Assembly (NCBI RefSeq): GCF_027580225.2
Contig: NC_073356.2
Location: 4,154,001 to 4,218,000 of the forward strand
Direction: 5' to 3'
From: Misgurnus anguillicaudatus
Lineage: Eukaryota > Chordata > Actinopteri > Cypriniformes > Cobitidae
DNA: 64,000 nucleotides
Shown in pieces: positions 11,965 to 23,572 of this stretch (the first letter of the stretch is position 1; each line of letters opens with the position of its first letter). The notes below the pieces were generated by a model. It worked only from the letters and a program-made list of their open reading frames with translations. It did not search any database and was not told the origin of the DNA. Made by a program: the position numbers and the translations under genes.

Positions 11965-12377
11965 TTACTTGGCTCGTTATCCCGATTCCCTTCACCTGTG
12001 TTGATTGTCTCACTCAAGCTGCTCATCATTACATGCTCTCCATATATACTCACTCAGCTCTCTGTTCCCTGCCAGATCCTTGCTATTATGTCGCTCTTGT
12101 TCTCGTTTTGGACTGTATTGTGTAGCGTGTGGATTGTTTCGTTTGTCGTCCTCGTGTTGGATGTTCCGGTCTTCACCATTTGGATTATCACCACTGACCC
12201 CCTCCACCAACGGCACCAGCAATCAGCAGCACCCGCTCACCACTGTAGTCCTTCGATCACCATTACCGTCATCTGGACTTTGTGTTTGTTCCTGTTTCCC
12301 TGTGTATATTCCAATGTTGAAATAAACCTGTGTTTACATTTCCTGCGACTGCTTCCGGTGTGATATTTATCGTTACA
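11965..12377 (+). mobile_element. Solo LTR or LTR fragment (gypsy type)
   Basis: Similar in layout to the LTRs at 26699 and 32406: cacctgtgttgattgtctc, catatatactcactcag, ccctgccagatccttg, then AATAAACCTGTGTTTAC near 12320 and the end atcgttaca. The left boundary is not clear. Open frames in it are incidental. Confidence 0.65.
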
Positions 12378-12853
12378 CATGCATATTAATGACTAAGCAG
12401 ATGTGGAGCATTTCAGGATAAAATAAAGACAGCGCTCAGGTCTCACGATGCCTTCACATGATATAGTTAATGTTTAAAACTGTGAAAATGATTTTCAGCA
12501 TTTTTTTTAAGAAAATACACGGTTATCATATTTTTATCATACAATCACATACAGTTTATATTGCATATGTTGGAAGCGATGTTGTGCTTTTAATCATAAA
12601 TTGGTGTTAATTATATGTTAATAAATAGGATCTTGTTTTGTTTCCTTGTCTCGTTCTCAGTTCCCCGAAAACACAGAAACTGGCAGATCCAGTTCTACCT
12701 GCCATAAGACTCGTGCCACCACTGATCTACAAACATCCCATCATCATGATGCCTTGTCGAAGTCTGCCCAGTGACCTCCTACTGCTTCCTTTAAATTTTT
12801 ATCTTTATAAAAATGTAAAATAAAGTAGGCTATTTATAGTATGTAAAGTATAC
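12378..12853. other. Unannotated stretch
   Basis: AT-rich. A 60-codon frame at 12638-12823 follows a decent acceptor-like tract and precedes AATAAA at about 12820, but nothing in it is recognisable and no partner exon is seen. Confidence 0.25.
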
Positions 12854-13040
12854 ACTACACTCTAAATTCTGCTGGGTTATTTTTAACCCAACGCTTGGTA
12901 AATTTTGGACAGAACACATATTGAGTTGGTTAATAAATAAACCTATGCTGGGTTGTTTAAAGTCATGGTTAGGTTAAAAACAACCCAACATGTGTTCTGT
13001 CCAATATTTACAGAGGATTGGGTTAAAAATAACACTCACT
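12854..13040. mobile_element. Small MITE with GGGTTATTTTTAACCC ends
   Basis: Left end cactctaaattctgctggg plus the palindrome gggttatttttaaccc. The right side has gggttaaaaataacactca, and gacagaacacat recurs inverted as atgtgttctgtc. Shares ends with 46538-48519. Confidence 0.6.
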
Positions 13041-13712
13041 CGTTCTTTATTTATATACATTTTTCACATTATAGAATAATAAAAAACTCATCCAAGCTAT
13101 GGCATAAAACAAATGTTACTGTGGAAATAATGTTGGTGATCAAAAAAATCTCCAAAAAATTCAAACTCTGTTATATTTGATCACCTGAAGTGCAGCAGTA
13201 CTTGAAGTAGGCCGGGAGCAGAGATGGGCATAAATACATGGAAATGTATTTCAAATACAAATACAAAATACTGTGTCGAAAAATTTATTTAAATACAAAT
13301 ACAAAATACTGTGAAGAAAAATGTATTTAAATACAAATACAGTATTTTGTATTTTGAAAATACACAAAATACATGTGAAATTGGTGATTCAGTGCAAGTA
13401 TCCCTATTAGGCTGAAATCTAACTGTGTCTATTTCTGAATGCCAAAAAGCATTTAGATGTGTGCAACTGCTTAGAAACTTTCATTTTTATTTTACATACC
13501 TCTTTGCTTTCCCCTGCCCTGTAGGAAATAAAAAACTAGAAAAAAAATCATTCATAATCATAAGATGACATGTGTCATGAACATGAAGAAGACTTTATGC
13601 ACATTTATGACAACTGCCATTAAGTGTCATCTACTCATGACATTTTAATGACAAATTCGATTTGTATCACTGGTAAAAAGTGGTCAGATATGTTGTCTTG
13701 GTTAATGTCAAG

Positions 13713-13938
13713 TAGGGCTGTCAAAAGATTAATCGAGATTAATCGCATCCAAAATAAAAGTTTGTGTTTACATAACATATGTGTGTGTAGTGTGTATAAT
13801 TATTATTTATATATAAAAACACACACAGTCATGTATAAAATCAAGAAAAATTGGTTATACTTATATATAAAATATTTATATTTCTATAAACTTTTATTTT
13901 GGATGTGATTAATCGCGATTCATCTTTTGACAGCCCTA
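13713..13938. mobile_element. hAT MITE, 226 bp, nested
   Basis: Ends tagggctgtcaaaagattaa and its complement finishing cttttgacagcccta, with the perfect 8-bp duplication atgtcaag at 13705-13712 and 13939-13946. A very common fish hAT end type. Confidence 0.9.
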
Positions 13939-14520
13939 ATGTCAAGTTGTCATAACAAAGACATCTCAAACAATGTAATTTTTGCAATAAAAATTACTTA
14001 ATTGAGTAAATGACACTTAATGACAGTCCATAAAATCTCCTTCATATTCATGACTCGTGTCATGTCATGATTATGAATGTGTCATGTCAGCTTTATGAAC
14101 ACCCATTCAAGTAAAGTGATGTTTTATAAAAACATCACAAAAAACTTTTTCATGTGTCATCGACCCACAACCTAAACAACCTAAACAGTTTATATGTGAA
14201 GAAATCCACGTATTTACTTCTCACGAGACGAGTGTTTGACAAATTATTCGGCAAACTTTCTCTCATCGCTGCTTTTTGATGGTTTTGAGAACAATTACTC
14301 ACGAGTCGCCCTCTGTCATTTACAGAATTATACAACGGAGAGCACGTCAATCATAAAAGTCTTGCAGGTTTACTGAGGAGCCTGCAGGTTCACGCCAGAG
14401 AGTAGAGCCATGCGAATTGCAAAAGTGTAAACAAGGCTTCAACTACACAAAGCTAAAAAGAAATCAGCAACTGTGTGCTGATTCCACCACTCGCCGCATC
14501 ACGTGTAAAAGGGCCTTTAA

Positions 14521-15778
14521 AGGAAAACGCCACAGTTTTCAATATTTAACTATGTTCTTACCTCAACTTAGATAAATGAATACATGCCTATCTTTTTTCA
14601 ATATGTGCACTTCATCTTTGCACAGCGTGTCATGAATGTGTTGGCATTTAGCGTGGTCCCATTTATTCCTTAGGATCTAAACAGGGAAGAATTTATAAGC
14701 CACCAAACACTTACATGTTTACCCCATAGACTGTAAAAAAGATGGACAACGCGACGTCGCCTCCCACCATTGTAATGAATTGAAGCCAAAAATGTCCGAC
14801 CACGGTCGCCGCCATGTTACGTAAAAACGTCATTTTGGAGCCAAGGCATGCGCAGAAGGAATCGTCTGTGGAGCCAGAGGCGTAGCCGCGGTCTCAAATC
14901 CGCCCGAACGCTCGCGCGACCAATTCAACCACACCAATCATAACGACACGCCCAGTTTCTATAGCATCAAATTACTAGCTAAAATGAAACTTACCACAAT
15001 AATGAACACTGTCAGGGTTGATGGCGATGGCCGTTATGACCCACTTTCAAACTATACTAGTCAACATGTGAAGTGGATTAAAACAGTTAATCAAAGTTGT
15101 CCTGAGAAGAGAACAGAAATTGTTCATCATGATTGTAAGATAAGAATTATGGAAGGTTTTGAAATGTTGATTAGTGTACTACTTTGATACTTTGAGATAT
15201 CTGTTGAAGCAGGCTGATTTTGACTCACAGGAAAGATAATCTCAGATTTAAACTTACCACAATAATGAACACTTGAACATATATCAGCGTGATAACAGCT
15301 ACTCAAAAGGACCAAAACCATCTTTCGGAAACTTTTATTGGACGTATAATTTTTTTAAAAATTTAGAACAGAGTCCCATTCGTTTCAATGGAGAGGGCGG
15401 GGTTTATGACTTGTACTGCAGCCAGCCACCAGGGGGCGATCAAAGAGCCAAAGGCTTCACTTTTCAAGGCTTATGAGGCACACCCGGTTTACCCCATTCA
15501 AAGACTGTTACATGAGTAGTTACACGGGTAAGTATGGTGGCACAAAATAAAACGTGATTTTTAAGTTAATAAAAAATGAGAACAATATTGTATGGCGGAA
15601 GAGCACTTAGTCTGGCGCAGTAACATTATGACTCATGTGAAGATGTTACTGTACGCTGAGGTCGAAATGCTGCAAACTAAGTGCTCTTCCTTCATGCATT
15701 GAAGGTAGATGGTTATGTGTTCATTTGTCTGGGTTGAGGTAAGAACATAGTAAAATATTAAAAAATTGTGGTTTTCCT
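14521..15778. mobile_element. TTAA-flanked DNA transposon, 1.26 kb (Kolobok/piggyBac type), nested
   Basis: Inverted termini of about 45 bp (aggaaaacgccacagtttt at the left; the right side ends ttgtggttttcct), flanked by TTAA at 14517-14520 and 15779-15782. A direct repeat aaacttaccacaataatgaa (about 14988 and 15248) and other repeat fragments lie within. No transposase. Confidence 0.85.
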
Positions 15779-17589
15779 TTAAGTCAAACGTGTAGACCTA
15801 TTTGTCAGCGTTCCACACTCAGGCATGCATTAAACTGCCTGCCAACGGGCAAGTGTGAATTTGAATTTCCTTTATAATAAAACAAATCACATCACACCCA
15901 ATAATTCAATCGTTCTTGGTTTTTTCCCACTCCAACATTTCAGTTATTGCCCAGTAATGCCCACTAAAAGCTGCACAGATATATTTGCTTACCTGAACTC
16001 TGGTGTCTGGTCTGAACTAGTTGATGCATGAAAACAGCACCCTGACTGGTTGACTGGCTCAAAGTATTTTGAGTATTTTAAAAATACAAAATACTCATCT
16101 TAAATGTATTTAAATACAAATTAGGGGTCAAGCACCGAAGGTGCTGAGACACCTATTGGAATTGTACTTTTTTCTTCTTCTTAGCCATTGGTGTCTATGG
16201 CAGCCCTATGAACTGTATGTAGGAAAATTATGAAATTTGGCACAGTTGTAGTGGTGGTCATAAATAGTCAGGTGGCCAAAAATGGTGTCTCTAGCAGTAA
16301 CTCTATAGCGCCACCAGCAGTGCAAATATTCAATGTTCAAATGGTTATAACTGCAGATCTGTTTAATCTATGGAAATTCTACTTAGCACACGGGATTGCT
16401 CTCCTCATGCTTATTGTTTTTAATACTTTACAGTAAGACTCCACCCATTACAGTAGCAGCCATTTTGAAATGTACAGTATTTTGTTTTTTCGCTACTCCT
16501 CCTTCAAATTTGGTGCAATTGTTATGAAATTTGGCACAGGTGATCTTTGGAGTGAGCCGCATAGAAATGACCGAACAGAATTTTGATATTTATCTTTGTT
16601 TAAAAGTAATAAATGCACAAACTTAACGAGGTTGACGCAAAAATGGTTTTGAAGCTGTATCTCTGTCATTATTTTATCAATCGAAATGAAATTTGGTACA
16701 CGTCATGTCAAGCATAAACTGGGGGACCATGCCGAATCTGGTGACAGCGCCACCTATGGGTCATGAGATATGAAAAAAGGCTGTTTTTGCCCATAACTAC
16801 TGAATTGTTTGTCAGAAAACTATGATTGTGGTGTCTACGGATTCCTTGGCTCATGCCGCATCTGTGGATGTGTATTATGCCGGGATTGACCGGACCGCTT
16901 GTCTGCCATTTTGAAATGAGTCTTAAATTGCTATAACTTTTGAAGTATTGGCTATATCGGCGAAAAAAATAGGTAGGGAGCTTCGGCATGATGTCCTGAA
17001 GGTACCTGGGAAGTCAGAGTATGGCGCCACCTAGGGGTTATAAACAATAACAGTTCTTATAGAACTGCCTATAACATTCTGAATACTTTGTCTGATATTA
17101 ATTTTCTTTGTGAAATTAAATTCACTGGTTTATGCCGATTGCAACGATACCTCATTTGTCATTTTCCAACATTCTATTAATGTGTTATTGTAAGGCATAT
17201 GGTAAATTATCTTTTCGCTACTGCTTTTACAAATTTTGTTTATTTTATGCCAGGTTCTGCTCGTAGGTTCTTTGGAGCAATCCGCACAGAAATGACTGAA
17301 CAGATTTTTCTGGCACCTAGGCATTTTTTTGAGAAATACCTCTGTAAAGTTGATCGTGCCTGTGATGTTGTCTGTTTGTCATAGTTAATTACTGTATATT
17401 ACATTTTATAGCGTTGCTCTACAGAATGTTTTTCTTGTCTTCAATCTCACTTGAGCTTTTTGATCCTCATATACATTGTATTTCTGTTATTTCTGCTCTG
17501 CAGTGTCATTTCTACATCTTTGGTAATTGGCATATGTCAATCCTTGCATCTCTGTAATTTCTTTTTTGCTGTTCCTTGAACTGTGTCAA

Positions 17590-17668
17590 CTGAGTGGCGT
17601 GGTGGGTAAGACACACGTAATGAGATTCTGATTTCTTGGGTTCGAATCCCGCCTGAGGCAAGTGTTCA
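17590..17668 (+). repeat. tRNA-derived SINE-like module (A and B boxes)
   Basis: Contains an A-box-like tggtgggtaag at about 17600 and a perfect B box ggttcgaatcc at 17639, in tRNA-like order and spacing. A closed cloverleaf is not evident, so this is a pol III-promoter-bearing repeat rather than a tRNA gene. Confidence 0.6.
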
Positions 17669-17814
17669 TCGTTTCTATTACATTTTGTTCTTTCTCACCT
17701 ATTCTTCTCGACCTGTCTGTAGTTCACATATGTTATATTTTTCCATGTTTGCTGTTGTTGCTCTGCATTGTGGTGGTTCTGCTCTATGATTCTTGAGCCT
17801 TGCGTGTTTGATGC

Positions 17815-18510
17815 GCTTTATGGTGCTTCCTGTGCTTTGTGAGCTTGCTGTGCTTTGTGTGCTTGCTGTGCTTTGTGAGCTTGCTGTGCTTTGTGTGCTT
17901 GCTGTGTTTGTGTGCTTGCTGTGCCTTGTGAGCTTGCTGTGCTTTGTGTGCTTGCTTTGCTTTGTGTGCTTGCTGTGCTTTGTGGGCTTGCTGTGCTTTG
18001 TGAGCTTGCTGTTCTTTGTGTGCTTGCTGTGCTTTGTGAGCTTAATGTGCTTTTTGTGCTTGCTGTGCTTTGTGAGCTTGCTGTGCTTTGTGAGCTTGCT
18101 GTGCTTTGTGTGCTTGCTGTGCTTGGTGAGCTTGCTGTGCATTTTGAGCTTGCTGTGCTTTGTCAGCTTGCTGTGCTTGGTGTGCTTGCTATGCTTGGTG
18201 TGCTTGCTGTGCTTGGTGAGCTTGCTGTGGTTTGTGAGCTTGTTGTGCTTTGTGAGCTTGCTATGCTTTGTGAGCTTGCTGTGCTCTGTTAGCTTGCTGT
18301 GCTTTGTATGCTTGCTGTGCTTTGTGAGCTTGCTGTGCTTTGTGAGCTTGCTGTGCTTTGTGTGCCTGCTGTGCTTTGTGTGCTGGCTGTGCTTTGTGTG
18401 CTTGGTGATCTTGCTGTGCTTTGTGGGCTTGCTGTGCTTTGTGAGCTTGCTGTGATTTGTGAGCTTGCTGTGTTTTGTGTACTTGCTGTGCTTGCTTTGG
18501 GTGCTCATTA
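17815..18510. repeat. 18-bp minisatellite (TGCTTTGTGAGCTTGCTG)n, about 38 units
   Basis: Nearly uninterrupted 18-bp units with sporadic substitutions (gtgtgcttg or gtgagcttg variants) and few indels. Since 18 is divisible by three, several frames stay open on both strands (LLCFVC, VLCELA, KHSKLT, AHKAQQ). None is a credible gene. Confidence 0.95.
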
Positions 18511-18624
18511 TTGCGCTGAAGGTGCTTGGCCCCGAGTTGCTGCTTGCAGCTATATTTACATTTAATTTTTTTCAAAGGCTTTAAAATACTAAATACTATT
18601 TTATATTTCAAATACGTATTTTAA

Positions 18625-20584
18625 AGGCACACCGCAGAACTTTATGGCCACTAGGGGGCGCTAGACATTATTTTTTTTACGCCTAGCGCCCTAGAGGCCA
18701 CAAGCGCCGCAGCACCGTCGCAAAAGAAAAGAACTGGCCAACCTTAAAACTAAACTTAAAACGAAACCCTTCAAACGCTAAACGATCAACATTTTGAGAA
18801 ACGCAGTCATGTTACAACTTTCTGATGAGGAACTCGTGGCAGAAGCCATTTCTCAATCTGAAGGTTGCAGCCTCCAGATGTCGTATTTCTAAGCTGCATA
18901 CGTCATCAAGACTGTCTTATTTCAGAATATTAACAATTATTAAGTTGACTATTATACTTAGTTAATCGTAAATTTTTGCAGTATGCTTATGACTTGCGAA
19001 TGTAATGCTCAGTTTACCTTAATAAACCAGGCTTGATGACGTATGCAGCCTGCATATTTGACCTCCGGAGGCTGCAGCCTTCCAATTGAGAAACGACCAG
19101 AACTATTTCCTTGCCTTTTTCGAAACACATATTGTTGCATCGTCTCTCTCTCCCTCGCCACCCTGATTTTCCGGAATGTCGCTTGTATTTCCTTGTATTG
19201 TGTGAAAATTGTCGCTCCAAATCCAAGTAAACCGATGTGTTTAGGTCTGCCGCTTTGTAATACGTCACGTGAGTGTCAGCGGAAAGCAGCAAATGAGGAA
19301 GAGAGAAGAGAGAAACGCTCGGATCTGATTGGTGAATGAATAGGGATTGGTAAATGAATAGGGTTTGGTTTTACACTGTGTGAGTTTGAGCAAGTTTGAC
19401 TGCTATAGCATCCTGGATTGTAATGTAAATACATAGGTCCATGACACTAAAACGGTGCCCCAGAGTCACATAATAGAAGTTGCTCTCTACACTCCTTAAG
19501 TAGCCTCCAGCAAAATTCACATAAAAAAATTGTGTCAAATAAATCAAATAAACGTCCATTAATCTGTTATTTGACTTTTAATCTGTTTAATATGCACAAT
19601 ATTATACATTCTGTGCTGCATCCTTGTCACTTTTCGGAGATTTTTGCAGTTTTGATAGTGTTTTGATCATGTTACATTACTTTTATTCTGGCGGCAGCTG
19701 GCGCTGCAGTCAGCACAGTCGCAGACGTCATCAGCGTCTGGGCGCGCTCACGAGCTCTCTGCTGTTGCTGGCTTGCTGCTACATTTGGCTATCTGAGGAA
19801 TTAAAACGTGTTAGAAACGTTCACAACATTTCCAAACCCCAGTACGGTAATGTGCAGTTAGCCTCCTCTGTGTAGAAAATGTATGGTTTTAAATGTGACC
19901 GTCTCAACGTTATATTAGTAGAGATTCATCTTCTTGGCACAACGCCAAAGTTTGCTAGAGTTCACGCGGGCGCGGAATCTCACATGCTCACATATAAGGT
20001 ACAATTTAATGCAAAAATCTGTTCCTCTAATAATTTTATCTAAACATATTTTTTAAAATCATTATTGAACATTAAAATCAATCACGTGGCTATAGCTTAC
20101 CTGTATGTCATTTTCGTTGTATATATTCTTTATGGATTCAAAATTACATTAATTTTATATGATGCAGTTGTTGTGCAAAATGCATAATGACACAATTAAA
20201 CAAGCCATTAAGACTTAAATAAATAAAACATGCCGTTTCAGATGTAAATATGATGCAAATGTGTCATTATTCCGATTGAATAGTATTTGATATGAAAGTT
20301 AGTCATCACTTTTATTTTGGAGGTTTTTGCATGAGAGCAGGGGTTTTCAGATTGTTAGAAATGTAAGTGCCATGGAAAAGACTGAAAGCTCTATAATATT
20401 TCGTTTGATGTCTGTGTATGCACAAATTTCTTTGAGCAGTTGACACTGTGCCCCCTTAAAAAAATTTGTGCATGACGCCCCTGAGGCTATGGTAGACATG
20501 TCATTCAACCTATTTAAAGTCGATGTACTATCACAAGGGTCTTGCAAATTTATTATGAAGGTTGAAAAATTACATGGTGTCGCT
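18625..20584. mobile_element. TTAA-flanked DNA transposon, 1.96 kb, nested
   Basis: TTAA at 18621-18624 and 20585-20588. Left end aggcacaccgcagaacttta and complement of the right end agcgacaccatgtaattttt are similar. The left interior has cactagggggcgctag. Copy C of the MITE family (18849-19093) lies inside. Confidence 0.68.
18849..19093. mobile_element. MITE, copy C (best preserved)
   Basis: Outer ends tttctcaat...attgagaaa and inner ends gaaggttgcagcctcc / ggaggctgcagccttc are inverted repeats. The core (caggcttgatgacgtatgca and others) matches copies A and B. Confidence 0.78.
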
Positions 20585-20657
20585 TTAAATACATGTATTT
20601 GAAATACTGCCCATCCCTGGCTGGGAATTACCGGAGTGCAGTACGCAGTACCGGCAC

Positions 20658-20865
20658 TTCTACCATAAAGACTCAAAAGGCAAGTGAACGTTTGAATGAC
20701 ATTTATTCCATGTTAAATTAAAAGACAGAAATTCGAATCAGTCTCAAAATAAAAGAGATGCTTGAGTCTCATAAGATTTTGGCATATGCCCCGCCTTTCG
20801 TCCGGGTCTAGCTGTAGTCCGGCAGATCCTGCCTGATGTTGAAGGCAGGGGCGGAGCCTACCCCC
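20658..20865 (+). repeat. 208-bp direct repeat, copy 1
   Basis: ttctaccataaagactcaaa through ggcggagcctaccccc. It recurs 407 bp to the right with a single visible substitution. Contains a small hairpin cctgcc...ggcagg. No coding content. Confidence 0.93.
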
Positions 20866-21064
20866 GGACAAAAGAACAGGGAACAACCTGGTGGTGGTGG
20901 GGAGGATGGAGGTGAACTTCAGCTACGACACCTACGGGCAGCAGGAGAGAGTGTTAGTTCAGCGTTTAAATAGTCGGCTTTGAGCTGTGATTGGTAAGCC
21001 GATTTTATGAATGAATGACGTGGTATTAGAGTCTTCCTGGTAGAACTTACGCTGACGCTTTCAT

Positions 21065-21272
21065 TTCTACCATAAAGACTCAGAAGGCAAGTGAACGTTT
21101 GAATGACATTTATTCCATGTTAAATTAAAAGACAGAAATTCGAATCAGTCTCAAAATAAAAGAGATGCTTGAGTCTCATAAGATTTTGGCATATGCCCCG
21201 CCTTTCGTCCGGGTCTAGCTGTAGTCCGGCAGATCCTGCCTGATGTTGAAGGCAGGGGCGGAGCCTACCCCC
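21065..21272 (+). repeat. 208-bp direct repeat, copy 2
   Basis: Same as 20658-20865 except actcaaaagg reads actcagaagg. The near identity implies recent duplication or gene conversion. The satellite array starts about 120 bp downstream. Confidence 0.93.
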
Positions 21273-21394
21273 AAAAGTGAAATAGATCAACTGGCTTGAT
21301 TGCTAGGATATCGAAGAGATGTCAATCCTGAAACAAAAGAAAATGTTAAGAAGGAATCAAACTTCTTAAGCTACAACAGCTATTTATTGGAACC

Positions 21395-23003
21395 CCCCAA
21401 AAATAAAGCCACGATAGGCATAGGCATTCACAAAAGGAATAGGATAAGAATTACAATATGCTTCGTCGTAAAGTGCCACGGTAGGCTTTACATGGATAGG
21501 TAGCCCCGATAGGTGATATGTAAAGCCACGATAGGCCACAACGATCGATAGCCCCGATAGGCAATGTGTAAAGCTACGATAGGCCAAATCGATCGATAGC
21601 CCAGATAGGCGATGTGTAAAGCCACGTGGATTGATAGCCCCGATAGGCGATATGTAAAGCCACGATAGGCCACAGCAATCGATAGCCCTGATATGCGATG
21701 TGTAAAGCCACATGGATTGATAGCCCCGATAGGCGATATGTAAAGCCACAATAGGCCACAGCAATCGATAGCCCTGATAGGCGATGTGTAAAGCCACGTC
21801 GATTAATAGCCCCGATAGGCGATGTGTAACACCACGGTAGGCCACATCGATCAATAGCCCTGATAGCCGATATGTAAAGCCACGATTGGCCACTTGATCG
21901 ACAGCCTCGATAGGCAATGTGTAAAGCCACGATAGGCCACGTTGATTGATAGCCCCGATAGGCGATGTGTAAAGCCACGATAGGCCACGTCGATCGATAG
22001 CCTCGATAGGTGATGTGTAAAACCACGATAGGCGATATGTAAAGCCACTTCGATCGATAGCCCCGATAGGCGATATGTAAAGCCACGTCGATCGATAGCC
22101 CCGATAGGCGATACGTAAAGCAACATCGATCGATAGCCCCGATAGGCGATACGTAAAGCCACGATAGGCCACTTGATCGACAGCCTCGATAGGCAATGTG
22201 TAAAGCCACGATAGGCCACGTTGATTGATAGCCCCGATAGGCGATATGTAAAGGCACGTCGATCGATAGCCCCGATAGGCGATACGTAAAGCAACGTCGA
22301 TCGATAGCCCCGATAGGCGATACGTAAAGCCACGATAGGCCACTTGATCGACAGCCTCGATAGGCAATGTGTAAAGCCACGATAGGCCACGTCGATCGAT
22401 AGCCCCGATAGGCGATATGTAAAGCCACGTCGATCGATAGCCCCGATAGGCGATACGTAAAGCAACGTCGATCGATAGCCCCGATAGGCGATACGTAAAG
22501 GCACGATAGGCCACTTGATCGACAGCCTCGATAGGCAATGTGTAAAGCCACGATAGGCCACGTCGATTGATAGCCCCGATAGGCGATGTGTAAAGCCACG
22601 ATAGGCCACGTCGATTGATAGCCCCGATAGGCGATGTGTAAAGCCACGTCGATCGATAGCCCCGATAGGCGATGTATGAAGCCACGTCGATCGATAGCCC
22701 CGTTAGATGATGTGTAAAACCACGATAGGCGATAAGTAAAGCCACGTCGATCGATAGCCCCGATAGGCGATACGTAAAGCCACGATAGGCCACTTGATCG
22801 ACAGCCTCGATAGGCAATGTGTAAAGCCACGATAGGCCACGTCGATTGATAGCCCCGATAGGCGATGTGTAAAGCCACGTCGATCGATAGCCCCGATACG
22901 TGCTGTGTAAAACCACGATAAGCTATATGTAAAGCCATGTCTATCGATAGCCCCGATAGGCGATGTGTAAAGCCACATCGATCGATAGCCCCGATAGGCG
23001 AGA
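21395..23003. repeat. Satellite array, 38-bp unit with higher-order structure
   Basis: Basic unit type: cgatcgatagccccgatagg, then cgat(a/g)(t/c)gtaaagccac and gt, 38 bp (for example starts at 22051, 22089 and 22127). A marker variant with cacttgatcg occurs at 21891, 22170, 22341, 22512 and 22791, giving spacings of 279, 171, 171 and 279 bp. The minus strand lacks stops in all frames, producing incidental frames up to 510 codons. The left third is more diverged. Confidence 0.95.
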
Positions 23004-23009
23004 AGGCCG

Positions 23010-23420
23010 TGGAGAACACTTACAGGGCAACGTTTTGCAATTTAGTGCAAAGACCGCAAAGGGCAAGATACGGGGCAATGATATGCTGTATGCAACAAAG
23101 ACGGTTACGGGGCAACGACTTCCCATGTAGCGTGAAGACCGCGAAGGCAATGATGCGGGGCAACGATATGCCGAATCATAATAAAGGCTGCGGAGGATAG
23201 ATGCGGGGCACCATATGCAATGTAATAAGTCGGTTGTGGTATCCATGACACAATGTAACCATATGCTGATTAGCGAGAAGGCCATGATACACATCAACAA
23301 TTTGCAGTATAGCAGTATGACTGCGAATGCTGGATACAGGCAATGATATGCCACGCAGCAAGGAGGTCTCGAGAGCCATGCAATGGGGCAACAATATACC
23401 CTATAGTGAGAAAGGCTGCG
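23010..23420. repeat. Degenerate repeat flanking the satellite (GGGGCAACGATATGC motif)
   Basis: Motifs such as cggggcaatgatatgctg, cggggcaacgac, cggggcaacgatatgccg and cggggcaccatatgca recur at irregular 45-70-bp spacing with interposed aaga ccgc(g/a)aa segments. An old tandem array distinct from the neighbouring 38-bp satellite. Confidence 0.6.
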
Positions 23421-23572
23421 TATGCTATGTCGGAGGCTGTGATGGAAAGTGACAATATTCCTATAAAGCGCGCTATGCCACAGATAAGTTTAGCGAGAAA
23501 TGAGACATGGTTGAGTAACCTACACCACCACCAGTATCTGCTGGATCGTACTTTGATCATTATGCAGCTTAA

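Larger units (their letters stand above)
16124..18560 (+). mobile_element. Composite repeat with tRNA-like promoter segment, 2.4 kb
   Basis: Starts ttaggggtcaagcaccgaag and ends ggtgcttggccccgagttgc followed by an AT-rich tail, inserted into the AAATAC repeats of the surrounding hAT. It contains many aaatttggcac/cgccac blocks, a tRNA-like module at about 17590-17670 and an 18-bp minisatellite. It behaves as an interspersed repeat; class not certain. Confidence 0.55.
13219..20619. mobile_element. Decayed hAT (7.4 kb) expanded by nested insertions
   Basis: Left terminus cagagatgggca plus AAATAC-rich repeats and right terminus gtatttgaaatactgcccat plus ccctg are inverted repeats. The flanks gccgggag (13211-13218) and gctgggaa (20620-20627) agree at six of eight bases, the two differences being transitions. 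AAATAC sub-terminal repeats reappear at 16070-16125 and 18580-18620, exactly where inserts break the element. At least four younger repeats lie inside. No transposase was recognised. Confidence 0.6.

Noticed and set aside
17590..17668. Functional tRNA gene
   Set aside because: A and B boxes are present but I could not close acceptor and anticodon stems; it lies inside an interspersed repeat.
17699..18508. 269-codon frame (KHSKLT repeats) and overlapping frames on both strands
   Set aside because: Direct consequence of the 18-bp minisatellite; the sequence reads equally well in several frames and has no domain.
21891..22791. 171-bp period as an alpha-satellite relative
   Set aside because: The period coincides in number only; the unit is 38 bp and the sequence is unrelated in composition to primate alpha satellite.
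21384..22916. 510-codon and other long minus-strand open frames
   Set aside because: They are by-products of a satellite whose minus strand has no stop triplets in any frame; all three frames are long and repetitive.
21395..23003. CRISPR-like array of short palindromic repeats
   Set aside because: No unique spacers of constant length, no cas genes, and the context is a vertebrate genome; it is a tandem satellite.
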